A stretch of 64,000 nucleotides of DNA, taken from positions 1,674,001 to 1,738,000 of the forward strand of contig NZ_CP015378.1 in assembly GCF_001629705.1 (NCBI RefSeq). The letters run 5' to 3'. Shown piece after piece: positions 36,843 through 47,882 of the stretch. How positions within the stretch are numbered: the stretch's first letter is position 1; each line of letters opens with the position of its first letter. The translations under genes and the position numbers were made by a program. The notes under the pieces were generated by a model. It had not been told where the DNA came from. It was given only the letters and a program-made list of their open reading frames with translations, and did not search any database. The DNA comes from Fictibacillus phosphorivorans. Lineage in GTDB: Bacteria; Bacillota; Bacilli; Bacillales; Fictibacillaceae.

Positions 36843-38000
36843 ATGAAATCAGTAAGTTTACTTGGTGCAACAGGCTCGATCGGCGTGCAGACCTTAGATG
36901 TGATCGCCTCTCATCCAGAACAGTTCAAATTAAGTTCGATGTCTGTAGGTAAGAATATTGAGGCTGCTGAAAAAATTATATCTAAATTTCAACCTGAAAT
37001 TTGTGCTGTTCAAAACGAAGAAGATGCAAAAATCCTTCGTTCGAAGGTAAGAACATCTACACGTGTTGTCTCAGGAATGGAAGGATTGATCGAAGCTGCG
37101 GTTTCTACAGATTCAACGGTTGTTGTGAATGCAGTAATCGGTAGTGTGGGGTTACTTCCTACATTAAAAGCGATCGAAGCAAAAAAGACGATCGCTCTGG
37201 CTAATAAAGAAACACTTGTAACAGCAGGTCATCTTGTTATGGAACAAGCGAAGCAACATAACGTCGCCATTCTTCCGGTGGATTCAGAACATTCAGCGAT
37301 CTATCAGTGTTTGAACGGTGAAGACCCAAAACGTGTGGAGAAGTTGATATTGACTGCTTCTGGTGGAAGCTTTAGAGACCGTACTCGTGAAGAATTAAAA
37401 AACGTTACAGTGAAGGAAGCTTTGAACCATCCAAACTGGTCAATGGGTGCAAAAATCACGATCGATTCTGCAACAATGATGAACAAAGGTTTGGAAGTGA
37501 TTGAAGCTCATTGGTTATTTTCCTTTGATTATTCGAAAATAGACGTCATTTTACATAAGGAAAGTATCATACACTCTATGGTAGAGTTTGTTGATACAAG
37601 CATTATCGCTCATTTGGGACAACCAGATATGAGAGTGCCGATACAATACGCTCTTACCTATCCCGATCGACTTGAATTAATAAACGGGAAAAGGTTAAAC
37701 TTATGGGAAGTTGGAAAGTTGCATTTTCAAGAAATGGATTACGACCGTTTCAGATGTTTAAAACTAGCTTTTCAGGCAGGAACTGCTGGGGGCTTGATGC
37801 CGACCATCTTAAATGCTGCGAATGAAAAAGCGGTTGAACTTTTCTTGAATGGTCATATCTCGTTTCTTGAGATTGAAGAGTTGATTGAACGAGCTATGCA
37901 GAAGTTGTCAAACGTCAGTAAGCCAGACCTTGAGACAATACAAGAAACAGATAATAGGACTCGTCAATATGTGGAGTCACTACTTAGTAAAGGCAGGTAA
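36843..38000 (+). CDS. dxr: 1-deoxy-D-xylulose 5-phosphate reductoisomerase
   Basis: This 385-residue enzyme of the MEP isoprenoid pathway has the NADPH-binding [13 protein letters not shown] at the N-terminus, the active-site region [13 protein letters not shown] near residues 144-156, and the flexible loop [20 protein letters not shown] near 195-214. It supplies precursors used by UppS. Confidence 0.97.
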   Translation: MKSVSLLGATGSIGVQTLDVIASHPEQFKLSSMSVGKNIEAAEKIISKFQPEICAVQNEEDAKILRSKVRTSTRVVSGMEGLIEAAVSTDSTVVVNAVIGSVGLLPTLKAIEAKKTIALANKETLVTAGHLVMEQAKQHNVAILPVDSEHSAIYQCLNGEDPKRVEKLILTASGGSFRDRTREELKNVTVKEALNHPNWSMGAKITIDSATMMNKGLEVIEAHWLFSFDYSKIDVILHKESIIHSMVEFVDTSIIAHLGQPDMRVPIQYALTYPDRLELINGKRLNLWEVGKLHFQEMDYDRFRCLKLAFQAGTAGGLMPTILNAANEKAVELFLNGHISFLEIEELIERAMQKLSNVSKPDLETIQETDNRTRQYVESLLSKGR

Positions 38001-38005
38001 TGGAA

Positions 38006-39268
38006 ATGAACACTGTGATAGCCATTATCATCATTTTAGGTGCTTTAATTTTCTTTCATGAACTCGGACATCTATTGCTGGCAAAACGTGCAGGCATTTT
38101 GTGTCGTGAGTTTGCTATTGGATTCGGCCCGAAAGTGTTTGCCTTCAAGAAAGGGGAAACGGTCTATACGATCCGTCTCTTACCACTTGGAGGGTTCGTA
38201 CGTATGGCTGGAGAAGATCCGGAGGGTATTGAACTTAAGGCAGGTCACAGAGTTGGTTTGATCTTCAACCAAGCAAATGAAGTCGAGAAAATCGTTGTTA
38301 ATCACCGTGACAAATATCCGGTTCAAAAAACGATTACCATTGAAAATGCTGATCTAGAACGTGAACTATATTTGACGGGTTTTGAAAACGAAGACTCTGG
38401 AACATCGACTTATAAAGTAAAAGAAGATGCACTATTTGTAGCTGATCATCAAGAGATGCAGATCGCTCCTTATAATAGACAGTTTGGATCGAAGACGATC
38501 ATGCAAAGAACACTTGCGATCTTTGCTGGTCCTGCAATGAATTTCTTACTAGCTTTCGTGATCCTGGTCGTATTTTCACTCATGCAAGGAATTCCTACTA
38601 ACGAATCGAGATTGGGTACCCTCCAAGAAGGAGCGGGAGCAGAAAAAGCTGGTTTGGTTAAAGGGGACAAAATTATTGCAGTTCAGGGCGAAAAGATGGA
38701 CGATTGGAAAGAGTTAGTGTCTGTCATTCAAGAAAACCCTGGTGAGAAGCTAATGTTTACGATCAACCGCAATGGAGAAGAGAAAGTGGTCCCTGTTACG
38801 CTAGGTTCTCGTAAAGGTGCTGATGATAAGAACGAAGGGTTTATCGGAGCTCACCCATATACGGAATCCTCTTTTGTTGGTTCATTAGAATATGGTGCTA
38901 AACAAACATGGTTTATGACAACGGCTATTTTTACAGGGCTCGGACAACTGATCACGGGTCAGCATGGGATCGACCAGCTTTCTGGACCTCTTGGAATCTA
39001 TGAGTATACAGATCAAGCTGCAAAAGCTGGTGTTTATATGTTATTGCAATGGGCAGCAATATTGAGTGTAAACTTAGGAATCTTTAACTTGTTGCCATTA
39101 CCAGCTCTTGACGGAGGACGACTTCTCTTCTTAGGAGTTGAAGCATTGAGAGGGAAACCGATCGATCCGCAAAAAGAAGGAATGGTTCATTTTATCGGAT
39201 TTGCTTTTCTAATGTTATTGATGCTTGTTGTTACATGGAATGATATACAGAAAATTTTTCTTGGTTAA
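38006..39268 (+). CDS. rseP: Site-2 intramembrane zinc metalloprotease RseP (RasP)
   Basis: This 420-residue membrane protease has zinc motif H18-E-L-G-H22 in the first transmembrane helix, a central PDZ domain (about residues 195-280, GAEKAGLVKGDKIIAVQGEK) and the C-terminal LLPLPALDGGRLLF with the third ligand Asp. In B. subtilis RasP cleaves anti-sigma factors and signal-peptide remnants. ATG 38006 is preferred to ATG 38000, which overlaps the dxr stop, because AGGCAGGT is 7 bases away. Confidence 0.95.
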   Translation: MNTVIAIIIILGALIFFHELGHLLLAKRAGILCREFAIGFGPKVFAFKKGETVYTIRLLPLGGFVRMAGEDPEGIELKAGHRVGLIFNQANEVEKIVVNHRDKYPVQKTITIENADLERELYLTGFENEDSGTSTYKVKEDALFVADHQEMQIAPYNRQFGSKTIMQRTLAIFAGPAMNFLLAFVILVVFSLMQGIPTNESRLGTLQEGAGAEKAGLVKGDKIIAVQGEKMDDWKELVSVIQENPGEKLMFTINRNGEEKVVPVTLGSRKGADDKNEGFIGAHPYTESSFVGSLEYGAKQTWFMTTAIFTGLGQLITGQHGIDQLSGPLGIYEYTDQAAKAGVYMLLQWAAILSVNLGIFNLLPLPALDGGRLLFLGVEALRGKPIDPQKEGMVHFIGFAFLMLLMLVVTWNDIQKIFLG

Positions 39269-39295
39269 TTTGGGATGATTTGAGGAGTAGAGATT

Positions 39296-41008
39296 ATGAG
39301 ACAAAGTCAGTTGTTTATGCCAACTTTAAGAGAAGTTCCTTCAGATGCAGATGTTAAAAGCCACCAGCTCTTATTAAGAGCTGGCTTTATCCGTCAGAAT
39401 GCCGCTGGAATTTATTCTTTTCTTCCTTTGGGGAAAAAGGTTCTTCATAAAATAGAAAATATTGTACGAGAAGAAATGAATCGTGCTGGTTCACAAGAGA
39501 TGATGATGCCAGCACTACAGCTTGCTGAACTATGGCAAGAAAGTGGACGATGGTATAGCTATGGACCTGAACTAATGAGATTAAAAGACAGACACGAGCG
39601 TGATTTTGCTCTTGGAGCTACACATGAAGAAGTGATCACGAGTATCGTTCGAGATGAAGTGAAATCATATAAGAAGCTTCCTCTTAATCTATATCAAATT
39701 CAAACGAAGTTTAGAGACGAAAAGCGTCCACGTTTCGGCTTGCTTCGTGGAAGAGAGTTCATCATGAAAGATGCCTATTCTTTCCATGATAAGCAAGAAA
39801 GTCTAGATGATACGTATGAAGCAATGAAAGATGCCTACTCGGCTATCTTTAGTCGTTGTGGACTGAACTTCCGTGCGGTCTTAGCGGACTCAGGTGCGAT
39901 CGGTGGTAAAGATAATCATGAGTTCATGGTTTTATCAGAGATTGGTGAAGATTTGATCGCGTATTCGACGGATTCAGATTTTGCAGCGAACATTGAGATG
40001 GCTCCTGTTGTTCTTAGTGAAGACCGCTCATCTGAAGCTCTTATGGAACTTGAGAAAGTAGAAACGAAACACGCGAAAAGCATTGAAGAGGTTTCGGAGT
40101 TCTTACAAGTCGCACCATCAAAAGTAATTAAATCATTGCTATATATCGCTGATGAGCAACCTGTTTTAGTTTTAGTCAGAGGCGATCATGAAGTTAACGA
40201 GATTAAGCTTAAAAATGTGCTCTCAGCTAAAGAAGTAGAATTAGCAACGGCAGAAGAAACAAAAAAATGGCTGGATGCTGAACATGGATCTCTCGGTCCG
40301 ATTCAGGTCTCAAAAGAAGTTAAAGTAATCGCGGACCAAGCAGTGCCATATATGGTAAATGCAGTTTGTGGAGCAAATGAAACGGGATACCATTATACAA
40401 ATGTTAACCACAATAGAGATTTTGAGGTTGACGAAACGGCTGATCTTCGTTTTGTTGTCGAAGGTGATCTGTCACCAGATGGTAAAGGAACGATCGTTTT
40501 TGCTAAAGGAATCGAAGTAGGGCATGTGTTCAAACTTGGTAAAGTTTACAGCGAACCGATGAAAGCTTCTTACTTAGATGAGAACGGTAAGAATCAAATC
40601 ATGTCTATGGGTTGTTATGGAATAGGTGTTTCTCGTACATTAGCGGCAGTAGCTGAAGAAAACAATGATGATAAAGGGTTGATCTGGCCGTTATCACTCA
40701 CACCGTTTGACGTTCATCTAATCGCTGTTAACAGTAAGAACGCAGAACAAGCAGCACTTTCAGATGAAATTTACACACAAATCAAGAATGATGGTTTTGA
40801 TTGCTTATATGATGATCGCCCTGAACGAGCAGGTGTGAAATTTACAGATAGCGATCTTATCGGACTGCCGATTCGTGTTATGGTTGGAAAACGCGCATCA
40901 GATGGCATCGTAGAAGTGAAGATTCGTAAAAGCGGAGAATCTTTCGAAGTGCCAGTTTCTGAACTAAGCAGCTTTATTAAGAATGAGTGGGACAAGCTTA
41001 AGAATTAG
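39296..41008 (+). CDS. proS: Prolyl-tRNA synthetase
   Basis: This 570-residue bacterial-type class II synthetase has motif 2 region [32 protein letters not shown] near residue 106, an inserted YbaK-like editing domain (about 240-385) and motif 3 [20 protein letters not shown]. The C-terminal anticodon domain ends the protein. I see no T-box leader in the 27 bases upstream, so expression probably follows the uppS-rseP transcript. Confidence 0.97.
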   Translation: MRQSQLFMPTLREVPSDADVKSHQLLLRAGFIRQNAAGIYSFLPLGKKVLHKIENIVREEMNRAGSQEMMMPALQLAELWQESGRWYSYGPELMRLKDRHERDFALGATHEEVITSIVRDEVKSYKKLPLNLYQIQTKFRDEKRPRFGLLRGREFIMKDAYSFHDKQESLDDTYEAMKDAYSAIFSRCGLNFRAVLADSGAIGGKDNHEFMVLSEIGEDLIAYSTDSDFAANIEMAPVVLSEDRSSEALMELEKVETKHAKSIEEVSEFLQVAPSKVIKSLLYIADEQPVLVLVRGDHEVNEIKLKNVLSAKEVELATAEETKKWLDAEHGSLGPIQVSKEVKVIADQAVPYMVNAVCGANETGYHYTNVNHNRDFEVDETADLRFVVEGDLSPDGKGTIVFAKGIEVGHVFKLGKVYSEPMKASYLDENGKNQIMSMGCYGIGVSRTLAAVAEENNDDKGLIWPLSLTPFDVHLIAVNSKNAEQAALSDEIYTQIKNDGFDCLYDDRPERAGVKFTDSDLIGLPIRVMVGKRASDGIVEVKIRKSGESFEVPVSELSSFIKNEWDKLKN

Positions 41009-41043
41009 TTAGAGCGTCATGAAATGGAAGATGTCCATAGAGG

Positions 41044-41078
41044 AGGTACCTCTTTTATATGAGAGGTGCCTTTCTCTT
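41044..41078 (+). terminator. Probable terminator after proS
   Basis: AGGTACCTCT 41044-41053 pairs with AGAGGTGCCT 41062-41071 (one G-T pair), followed by TTCTCTTT. The T-run is imperfect. Confidence 0.7.
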
Positions 41079-41121
41079 TGTACTTTACGAATGGAGATCT
41101 AATCTTTATGATGATATTCGA

Positions 41122-41149
41122 GGCTCACTACTTTAAGCTATAGTATAAT
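41122..41149 (+). promoter_or_regulatory. Possible polC promoter
   Basis: A perfect TATAAT at 41144-41149 lies 77 bases before polC, after the proS terminator. No good -35 is found at the proper distance (GGCTCA-like at best), so the assignment rests mainly on the -10 and position. Confidence 0.45.
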
Positions 41150-41226
41150 TAAGTGAAAAAACGTTTAAGATTTGCGTTGGTTAGTCATGTGAAAACATAA
41201 TTAAACCCCTTTAAGAGGAGGTTCCT

Positions 41227-44200
41227 ATGAGCGGAAATGATCAACAGATCAGACAAGAGAGGCTTTCGCTTCTTTTAGAACAATTAGGTATGCCTGATGA
41301 GATGAAAACTGGTTTTTCGGAGGGAACGATCGAAAAACTTACGATAGATAAGAATAATAGAAGCTGGCATTTTATTATTGGACTCCTTCGTCCACTAACC
41401 CCTGATAGTTATGCATGGTTTAGTGCCAGCCTTCGTCAAACTTTTCAGCACATTGCTGCTGTGTCTTTTTCTCTTCAAACGAAAGAGGGATTTCAAGCAG
41501 ATGAGCTTCTTGGCTTTTGGCCGTTGTGCAAAGAAAAGTTAGTTGAAACCGCAGCACCAAGTCTAGGAAGTATGCTGTCTACACAAGATCCTATTGCAGA
41601 AGGTAACTTTTTGTGTCTGACCGTTAGAAATGATGCGGAAGAAGCGCTTGTACAAAGAAAACTTTCTCCTGTTATTAAGGAGATGTACAGTCAGTTTGGG
41701 TTTCATTCTGTAATGGTCAAAACAGAGGTTAAACACTCTGAAGAAGATTTTCAAAAGTTTATCGAACAGAGAAAACAAGAAGATCAGAATAAAGTAATGG
41801 AAGCATTGGTTGAAAAAGAAAAAGCTGCTAATCGATCAGATGGTCCTGCAGCAAGAACTGATATTATGATCGGCTATTCAATCAAAGATGATCCTGTTCC
41901 GATCCAAACGATTCAAGATGAAGAAAGACGCATAACGATCCAAGGATACGTCTTTCATTCCGAAACGAGAGAGCTTAGAAGCGGACGTACACTTTTAACA
42001 TTTAAGATTACCGATTATACGGATTCTCTATTAATCAAAATTTTCTCTCGTGACAAAGAAGATATTCCTATCCTTCAAGGCATTCAAAAGGGAATGTGGC
42101 TAAAAGTTCGAGGCGGAATTCAAAATGATACATTTGTTAGAGATCTAGTCATGATCGCGAACGATATTAATGAGATCAAGCCTGATTTTAGAAAAGATCT
42201 AGCGGATGAAGACAATAAACGTGTTGAGCTTCACCTTCACACCCCGATGAGTCAGATGGACGCGATTTCCTCCGTTTCTTCCTTAGTGGGACAAGCAAAG
42301 AAGTGGGGACATCCTGCTATCGCGATTACTGATCATGCTGGTGTTCAGTCCTTTCCGGAAGCGTATAGCGCAGGAAAGAAAAACGGGATCAAAATTCTGT
42401 ACGGACTTGAAGCCAATCTTGTAGATGATGGTGTACCGATCGCTTACAACGAAGCGCCCAGAAAATTAACAGATGAAACATATATCGTCTTTGACGTTGA
42501 GACGACAGGTTTATCGGCCGTTTATAATAAAATCATTGAACTCGCAGCAGTAAAGATACGTGGTGGGGAGATCATCGACCGTTTTGAAAGGTTCGCGAAT
42601 CCTCATGAATCGCTCTCTCAGACTACGATCGAATTAACTGGAATTACAGATGATATGGTTGAGAACGCACCAGAGATCGAAGAAGTGCTAAGAGATTTTC
42701 ACGCGTTTATGGGTGATGATATCTTAGTAGCGCATAACGCTAGCTTTGATATGGGGTTCTTGAACGAAGGTTTACGCAAGATAGGATTAGGCGAAGCAAA
42801 GAATCCTGTTATTGATACGCTTGAATTGGCAAGATTTCTACTTCCTCAATTAAAGAATCATAGATTGAACACACTTTGTAAAAGATTTGACATTGAACTC
42901 ACTCAGCATCACCGTGCTATCTATGATGCTGAAGCAACGGGCTATCTTTTATGGAAGCTTTTAAAAGAGACGTTTGAAAAGGATATCTTTTATCACGACC
43001 GTTTGAACGATAACATGGGGCAAGGTGGATTTCAAAGATCAAGGCCGTTTCACTGCACACTTTTAGCCGCTACACAAGAAGGTCTGAAGAATTTATACAA
43101 ACTCGTTTCTGAATCACATCTATCTTATTTTTATCGAACACCACGTATTCCCAGATCACGATTAAGTAAGCTACGAGAAGGTATTCTTGTCGGTTCAGCT
43201 TGTGATAAAGGTGAAGTGTTTGAAGGTATGATGCAAAAGCCGATCGAAGAAGTTGAAAAGATCGCGGAGTTCTATGATTACTTAGAGGTTCAGCCACCAA
43301 GTAACTATTATCATCTCATCGAAAGAGAATTAGTTGCAGATGAGATGAATTTAAGAGAGATCCTATCTAACATCGTTCAGCTTGGAGAGAAATTGAACAA
43401 ACCAGTTGTCGCGACAGGGAACGTTCATTATTTAAACCCTGAAGATGCGATCTATCGAAAAATCTTGATCTCTTCACAAGGGGGAGCGAATCCGCTTAAC
43501 AGACAGACACTTCCAGAAGTGCATTTTAGAACAACAGATGAGATGCTGGACCTTTTCTCGTTCTTGGGTGAGGAAAGAGCTCAAAAAGTAGTTTGTGAAA
43601 ATACGAGACAGATCGCCGACATGATTCAAGAGATCAAACCGATCCCTGATGATCTGTATACACCGAAGATCGAGGGAGCAGATGACGAAGTACGTTCGAT
43701 GAGTTATAACCGAGCTAGAAGCATCTATGGTGAAAATCTTCCTGAACTTGTTGAGAAGAGATTGGAAAAAGAATTAAAAAGTATTATCGGACACGGATTT
43801 GCGGTTATTTATTTGATCTCGCATAAACTTGTAAAGAAATCGTTGATCGATGGTTATCTTGTAGGGTCACGTGGATCAGTTGGTTCGTCGTTTGTTGCGA
43901 CAATGACTGAGATTACCGAAGTGAATCCGCTGCCTCCTCATTATGTTTGTCCGAAATGTAAAGAATCCCATTTCTTTAATGATGGTTCCGTTGGTTCTGG
44001 TTATGACCTTCCAGATAAAGAATGTCCAACTTGCGAAGTGCTTTATATAAAAGATGGACAAGACATTCCGTTTGAAACGTTCCTTGGTTTCAAAGGGGAT
44101 AAGGTACCTGATATCGACTTGAACTTCTCTGGTGAATATCAGCCTAGAGCACATAACTACACGAAGGAACTATTCGGTGAAGATTATGTGTATCGTGCAG

Positions 44201-45528
44201 GTACGATAGGCACGGTAGCTGAAAAAACGGCTTACGGCTATGTAAAAGGTTATGCAGGAGACAATAACTTAACGATTCGATCAGCAGAGGTGGACCGCCT
44301 CGTAGCTGGTTGTACAGGAGTAAAGAGAACAACAGGGCAGCATCCGGGTGGGATAATTGTTGTTCCTGATTATATGGACATCTATGATTTTTGTCCGGTT
44401 CAGTTCCCAGCCGATGATAGCGGATCAGAATGGAAGACGACTCATTTTGATTTCCACTCGATTCACGATAACTTATTAAAACTCGATATACTCGGACACG
44501 ATGATCCGACTGTTATACGTATGCTTCAAGATCTAAGCGGTATTGATCCGAAGACGATCCCTGCTTCTGATCCAGAAGTGATGAAAATCTTCTCAGGCCC
44601 GGAAGTTTTAGGTGTATCCGAAGATCAGATCATGTGTAAGACAGGTACGTTAGGGATTCCAGAGTTCGGAACAAAGTTTGTACGACAGATGCTTGAAGAA
44701 ACAAAACCGAGTACTTTCTCTGAACTTGTACAGATTTCAGGACTATCTCATGGTACGGATGTGTGGCTGAATAATGCCAACGAACTGATAGCTAATGGGA
44801 CTTGTGTGTTAAAAGACGTTATCGGATGCCGTGATGATATTATGGTCTATCTGATCTATAAAGGCTTAGAGCCGTCGCTTGCTTTTAAAATCATGGAGAG
44901 CGTGCGTAAAGGTAAGGGTCTGCCGGATGAGTGGATCGATGAGATGAAAAAGAACGATGTTCCTGATTGGTATATTGGTTCTTGTTTGAAGATCAAATAC
45001 ATGTTCCCTAAAGCCCATGCGGCAGCTTATGTATTAATGGCCGTTCGTATCGCATATTTTAAAGTTCATTATCCAATTTGGTTCTATGCTGCATATTTCA
45101 CGGTAAGAGCAGATGATTTTGATGTGGAATCAATGATCAGAGGATCTAAAGCATTACGGACAAAAATCGAAGAGATCTCAGCTAAAGGGCTTGATGCTTC
45201 TACAAAAGAGAAGAATTTACAGACAGTACTAGAGTTAGCTCTCGAGATGTGTGAAAGAGGGTTATCGTTCCAGAAGATCGATCTTTATCGCTCCAGTGCA
45301 ACGGACTTCTTGGTTGAAGGTGACACACTGATACCGCCGTTCAATTCGATCGCAGGGTTAGGGACAAATGCAGCACTAAACATCGTAAAAGCAAGAGAAC
45401 AAGGTGAATTTCTTTCTAAAGAAGATCTTCAGCAACGTGCGAAGCTATCGAAGACCATTATTGAGTACTTAGATGATCAAGGATGTTTGGAAGGAATGCC
45501 TGATGCAAACCAGCTTTCGCTCTTTTAA
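41227..45528 (+). CDS. polC: DNA polymerase III PolC-type alpha subunit
   Basis: This 1433-residue replicative polymerase (1437 in B. subtilis) has an N-terminal region, an OB fold (about 230-310), a PHP domain starting [12 protein letters not shown] (about 334) and split around the 3'-5' exonuclease (FDVETTGLS at about 422). The palm carries [11 protein letters not shown] near 880, a zinc module [10 protein letters not shown]...CPTC (about 907-938) and [13 protein letters not shown] (about 961-973). A helix-hairpin-helix and C-terminal region ending NQLSLF follow. Presence of PolC is typical of low-GC Gram-positives. Ribosome site AGAGGAGGT. Confidence 0.98.
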   Translation: MSGNDQQIRQERLSLLLEQLGMPDEMKTGFSEGTIEKLTIDKNNRSWHFIIGLLRPLTPDSYAWFSASLRQTFQHIAAVSFSLQTKEGFQADELLGFWPLCKEKLVETAAPSLGSMLSTQDPIAEGNFLCLTVRNDAEEALVQRKLSPVIKEMYSQFGFHSVMVKTEVKHSEEDFQKFIEQRKQEDQNKVMEALVEKEKAANRSDGPAARTDIMIGYSIKDDPVPIQTIQDEERRITIQGYVFHSETRELRSGRTLLTFKITDYTDSLLIKIFSRDKEDIPILQGIQKGMWLKVRGGIQNDTFVRDLVMIANDINEIKPDFRKDLADEDNKRVELHLHTPMSQMDAISSVSSLVGQAKKWGHPAIAITDHAGVQSFPEAYSAGKKNGIKILYGLEANLVDDGVPIAYNEAPRKLTDETYIVFDVETTGLSAVYNKIIELAAVKIRGGEIIDRFERFANPHESLSQTTIELTGITDDMVENAPEIEEVLRDFHAFMGDDILVAHNASFDMGFLNEGLRKIGLGEAKNPVIDTLELARFLLPQLKNHRLNTLCKRFDIELTQHHRAIYDAEATGYLLWKLLKETFEKDIFYHDRLNDNMGQGGFQRSRPFHCTLLAATQEGLKNLYKLVSESHLSYFYRTPRIPRSRLSKLREGILVGSACDKGEVFEGMMQKPIEEVEKIAEFYDYLEVQPPSNYYHLIERELVADEMNLREILSNIVQLGEKLNKPVVATGNVHYLNPEDAIYRKILISSQGGANPLNRQTLPEVHFRTTDEMLDLFSFLGEERAQKVVCENTRQIADMIQEIKPIPDDLYTPKIEGADDEVRSMSYNRARSIYGENLPELVEKRLEKELKSIIGHGFAVIYLISHKLVKKSLIDGYLVGSRGSVGSSFVATMTEITEVNPLPPHYVCPKCKESHFFNDGSVGSGYDLPDKECPTCEVLYIKDGQDIPFETFLGFKGDKVPDIDLNFSGEYQPRAHNYTKELFGEDYVYRAGTIGTVAEKTAYGYVKGYAGDNNLTIRSAEVDRLVAGCTGVKRTTGQHPGGIIVVPDYMDIYDFCPVQFPADDSGSEWKTTHFDFHSIHDNLLKLDILGHDDPTVIRMLQDLSGIDPKTIPASDPEVMKIFSGPEVLGVSEDQIMCKTGTLGIPEFGTKFVRQMLEETKPSTFSELVQISGLSHGTDVWLNNANELIANGTCVLKDVIGCRDDIMVYLIYKGLEPSLAFKIMESVRKGKGLPDEWIDEMKKNDVPDWYIGSCLKIKYMFPKAHAAAYVLMAVRIAYFKVHYPIWFYAAYFTVRADDFDVESMIRGSKALRTKIEEISAKGLDASTKEKNLQTVLELALEMCERGLSFQKIDLYRSSATDFLVEGDTLIPPFNSIAGLGTNAALNIVKAREQGEFLSKEDLQQRAKLSKTIIEYLDDQGCLEGMPDANQLSLF

Positions 45529-45554
45529 GAGGGGCTTTCTGAAGGCTTGATCAG

Positions 45555-45583
45555 TTGCAGTATTTTATTGGTTATGGTATAGT
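45555..45583 (+). promoter_or_regulatory. Sigma-A promoter of the rimP-nusA-infB operon
   Basis: TTGCAG 45555-45560, a 17-base spacer and TATAGT 45578-45583 with an extended TGG make a strong promoter about 100 bases before rimP. Confidence 0.85.
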
Positions 45584-45618
45584 ATTTTTGGAAATACTGT
45601 TGAATGAATAACTGTCGG

Positions 45619-45646
45619 CGAAAGAGTGGGGCTCCCCACTCTTTCG
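45619..45646 (+). promoter_or_regulatory. Long perfect hairpin in the rimP leader
   Basis: CGAAAGAGTGGGG 45619-45631 and CCCCACTCTTTCG 45634-45646 are perfect 13-base complements with two bases between them. The trailing sequence (TTACGTTTTG) is a poor T-run, so it resembles an attenuator or RNA-stability structure more than a plain terminator. A smaller AGTATTT/AAATACT repeat lies at the expected transcript start (45581-45598). Confidence 0.75.
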
Positions 45647-45684
45647 TTACGTTTTGAGGTCATTCAGTAAGAAGGAGGGCAGCA

Positions 45685-46155
45685 ATGAGTCAGAAGATTA
45701 CAGAGCTCACAACAGAGCTTGTAACCCCAATCGTTGAAAAACTAGGACTTGAACTTGTTGACGTTGAATTTGTTAAAGAGGGTAAAAACTGGTTTCTCCG
45801 TGTATATATCGATTCCCCAGGTGGGATTGATATTGAGGAATGCGGGACTGTCAGTGAACAATTAAGTGAAAAACTAGATGAACTTGATCCGATCGAACAG
45901 CCCTACTTTTTAGAAGTATCTTCTCCAGGTGTTGAAAGACCATTAAAGAAACCTGAAGATGTAAAAAATGCTATCGGCAAAAATGTAAACATTAAACTTT
46001 ATGAGCCATTAAACGGCGAAAAAGTATATGAAGGACTTTTAAAAGACTTTGACGGTGAAACGCTGTTCATGGAGATTAGAGTGAAAACGCAAGTGAAAAA
46101 GGTAGAGTTACCTTATGCTAAAGTGGCCAACGCCCGTCTTGCGGTTGTTTTTTAA
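45685..46155 (+). CDS. rimP: Ribosome maturation factor RimP
   Basis: This 156-residue protein is needed for 30S subunit assembly. It has [38 protein letters not shown] and [19 protein letters not shown], the family core, and a C-terminal SH3-like domain. Ribosome site AAGGAGGG. First gene of the rimP-nusA-ylxR-ylxQ-infB-ylxP-rbfA operon. Confidence 0.97.
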   Translation: MSQKITELTTELVTPIVEKLGLELVDVEFVKEGKNWFLRVYIDSPGGIDIEECGTVSEQLSEKLDELDPIEQPYFLEVSSPGVERPLKKPEDVKNAIGKNVNIKLYEPLNGEKVYEGLLKDFDGETLFMEIRVKTQVKKVELPYAKVANARLAVVF

Positions 46156-46174
46156 TGAAGAGGGGAGAAGAAAA

Positions 46175-47278
46175 ATGAGTACCGAGCTTTTGGATGCACT
46201 TACATTGTTAGAAAAGGAAAAAGGGATTAGTAAGGAAGTAATTATTGAAGCGATTGAAGCTGCCCTTATTTCTGCGTACAAGCGCAATTTTCATCAAGCG
46301 CAAAATGTTCGTGTTGATTTTAACAGAGACACAGGAAGTATCCGTGTTTTTTCAAGAAAAAACGTGGTTGAAGAAGTTGAGGACGATCGTCAAGAGATCT
46401 CAGTGGCAGAAGCTCAAGCGATCAACCCTGGCTATGAATTAGAAGATATTGTTGAAGAAGAAGTTACACCAAAAGATTTTGGACGTATTGCCGCTCAAAC
46501 AGCAAAGCAAGTTGTTACACAGCGTGTACGTGAAGCAGAGCGCGGGATCATCTTCTCAGAATTTATCGATCGTGAAGAAGATATCATCACGGGAATAGTT
46601 CAACGACAAGATCACCGTTATATGTATGTTAGCCTTGGCAGAGTGGAAGCTCTTCTTCCTGCTGCTGAACAGATGCCCGGTGAATCACATACCACGAACG
46701 ACCGCATCAAAGTATATATCACGAAAGTTGAAAAGACGACAAAAGGTCCTCAAATTCTAGTATCAAGAACTCACCCAGGTCTTTTGAAACGCTTATTCGA
46801 GCTTGAAGTACCAGAGATCTATGATGGAACGGTTGAGATAAAATCGATCGCTCGTGAAGCAGGCGATCGTTCAAAGATTGCTGTTCATGCTGCTGATCCT
46901 GAAGTAGATCCGGTTGGATCTTGTGTTGGACAAAAAGGTGCACGTGTTCAAACGATCGTAAACGAATTGAACGGTGAGAAGATCGATATCGTTCGATGGA
47001 GTGAAGATCCAGTTGTCTATGTTGCAAATTCACTTAGCCCAGCTAAAGTACTAGAAGTACAAGTGAATGAAGAGGAAAAGATGACAACGGTTATCGTTCC
47101 AGACTATCAACTTTCATTAGCGATTGGTAAAAGAGGTCAAAATGCTCGTTTGGCTGCAAAGTTAACAGGTTGGAAGATTGATATTAAAAGTGAAACAGAA
47201 GCAATAGAATCAGGTGTGTACGATCCATCAAACGCTCGCAGTGATTTTTTCGAAGATACTGATGAGGATGAAGAGTAA
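46175..47278 (+). CDS. nusA: Transcription termination/antitermination factor NusA
   Basis: This 367-residue protein has an N-terminal polymerase-binding domain, an S1 domain (about 135-200), and two KH domains marked by VGQKGARVQTIVNEL (about 249-263) and AIGKRGQNARLAAKL (about 315-329). The C-terminus is acidic, and the extra repeats of E. coli NusA are absent, as usual in Bacillus. ATG 46175 follows GAGGGGAG; upstream in-frame ATG 46115 lies inside rimP. Confidence 0.97.
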   Translation: MSTELLDALTLLEKEKGISKEVIIEAIEAALISAYKRNFHQAQNVRVDFNRDTGSIRVFSRKNVVEEVEDDRQEISVAEAQAINPGYELEDIVEEEVTPKDFGRIAAQTAKQVVTQRVREAERGIIFSEFIDREEDIITGIVQRQDHRYMYVSLGRVEALLPAAEQMPGESHTTNDRIKVYITKVEKTTKGPQILVSRTHPGLLKRLFELEVPEIYDGTVEIKSIAREAGDRSKIAVHAADPEVDPVGSCVGQKGARVQTIVNELNGEKIDIVRWSEDPVVYVANSLSPAKVLEVQVNEEEKMTTVIVPDYQLSLAIGKRGQNARLAAKLTGWKIDIKSETEAIESGVYDPSNARSDFFEDTDEDEE

Positions 47279-47298
47279 GAAAAGACGAGGTGGAGACA

Positions 47299-47565
47299 AT
47301 GAAAACACGTAAAATTCCGATGAGAAAATGCGTAGCCTGTCAAGAGATGAAGGCTAAAAAAGAATTAACACGTATTGTCCGCTCACCAGAAGGAGAAGTC
47401 TCTGTCGACACGTCAGGGAAAAAATCCGGAAGAGGAGCCTACCTTTGTCATGAACCAGCTTGTATCGAACAAGCAAAAAAGAAAAAGGTTCTTGAGTCAC
47501 ATCTCAAAACAAAGATTCCAGCTGATCTGTATGAACAGCTTGAAAAAGGAAGTCATACATCTTGA
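47299..47565 (+). CDS. ylxR: YlxR family RNA-binding protein (RnpM-like)
   Basis: This 88-residue basic protein has the DUF448 landmarks [17 protein letters not shown] and [20 protein letters not shown]. Proteins of this family are reported to bind RNase P RNA in B. subtilis (RnpM); I recall this and cannot test it here. ATG 47299 has GAGGTGG seven bases upstream; in-frame GTG 47290 lies at that site. Overlaps ylxQ by 4 bases. Confidence 0.9.
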   Translation: MKTRKIPMRKCVACQEMKAKKELTRIVRSPEGEVSVDTSGKKSGRGAYLCHEPACIEQAKKKKVLESHLKTKIPADLYEQLEKGSHTS

Positions 47566-47867
47566 AACCAACTCCTTGGGAAAACTTTCTTGGAATAGCA
47601 GCTCGAGCCGGTAAAATCATTTCCGGTGAAGAACTAGTTGTGAAAAGCATCCAAAAACAAAACGCGAAAATTGTTTTGCTTTCAAAAGATGCTTCAGATA
47701 ATACAAAGAAAAAAGTTACAGATAAATGTGCCTTCTACAAAATTGATCTTGCTTGGGTAGAAGATCGTAACGTTTTAGGCAGGGCTATCGGTAAGGAGCA
47801 ACGAGTTGTAGTTGCTGTAAATGATCAAGGATTTTCTAAGAGATTGAAGGAACTTCTTGATCACTAA
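47562..47867 (+). CDS. ylxQ: L7Ae-family ribosomal protein YlxQ
   Basis: This 101-residue protein of the L7Ae/L30e/S12e fold has [16 protein letters not shown] and [16 protein letters not shown]. Family members bind kink-turn RNAs; the target of YlxQ is not firmly known. The start is TTG at 47562, overlapping the ylxR stop, with AAAAGGAAG upstream. It lies between ylxR and infB, as in B. subtilis. Confidence 0.9.
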   Translation: MKPTPWENFLGIAARAGKIISGEELVVKSIQKQNAKIVLLSKDASDNTKKKVTDKCAFYKIDLAWVEDRNVLGRAIGKEQRVVVAVNDQGFSKRLKELLDH

Positions 47868-47882
47868 CTCGGGGGTGAACAT

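Noticed and set aside
39269..39295. T-box leader before proS
   Set aside because: Only 27 bases separate rseP and proS, too short for a T-box.
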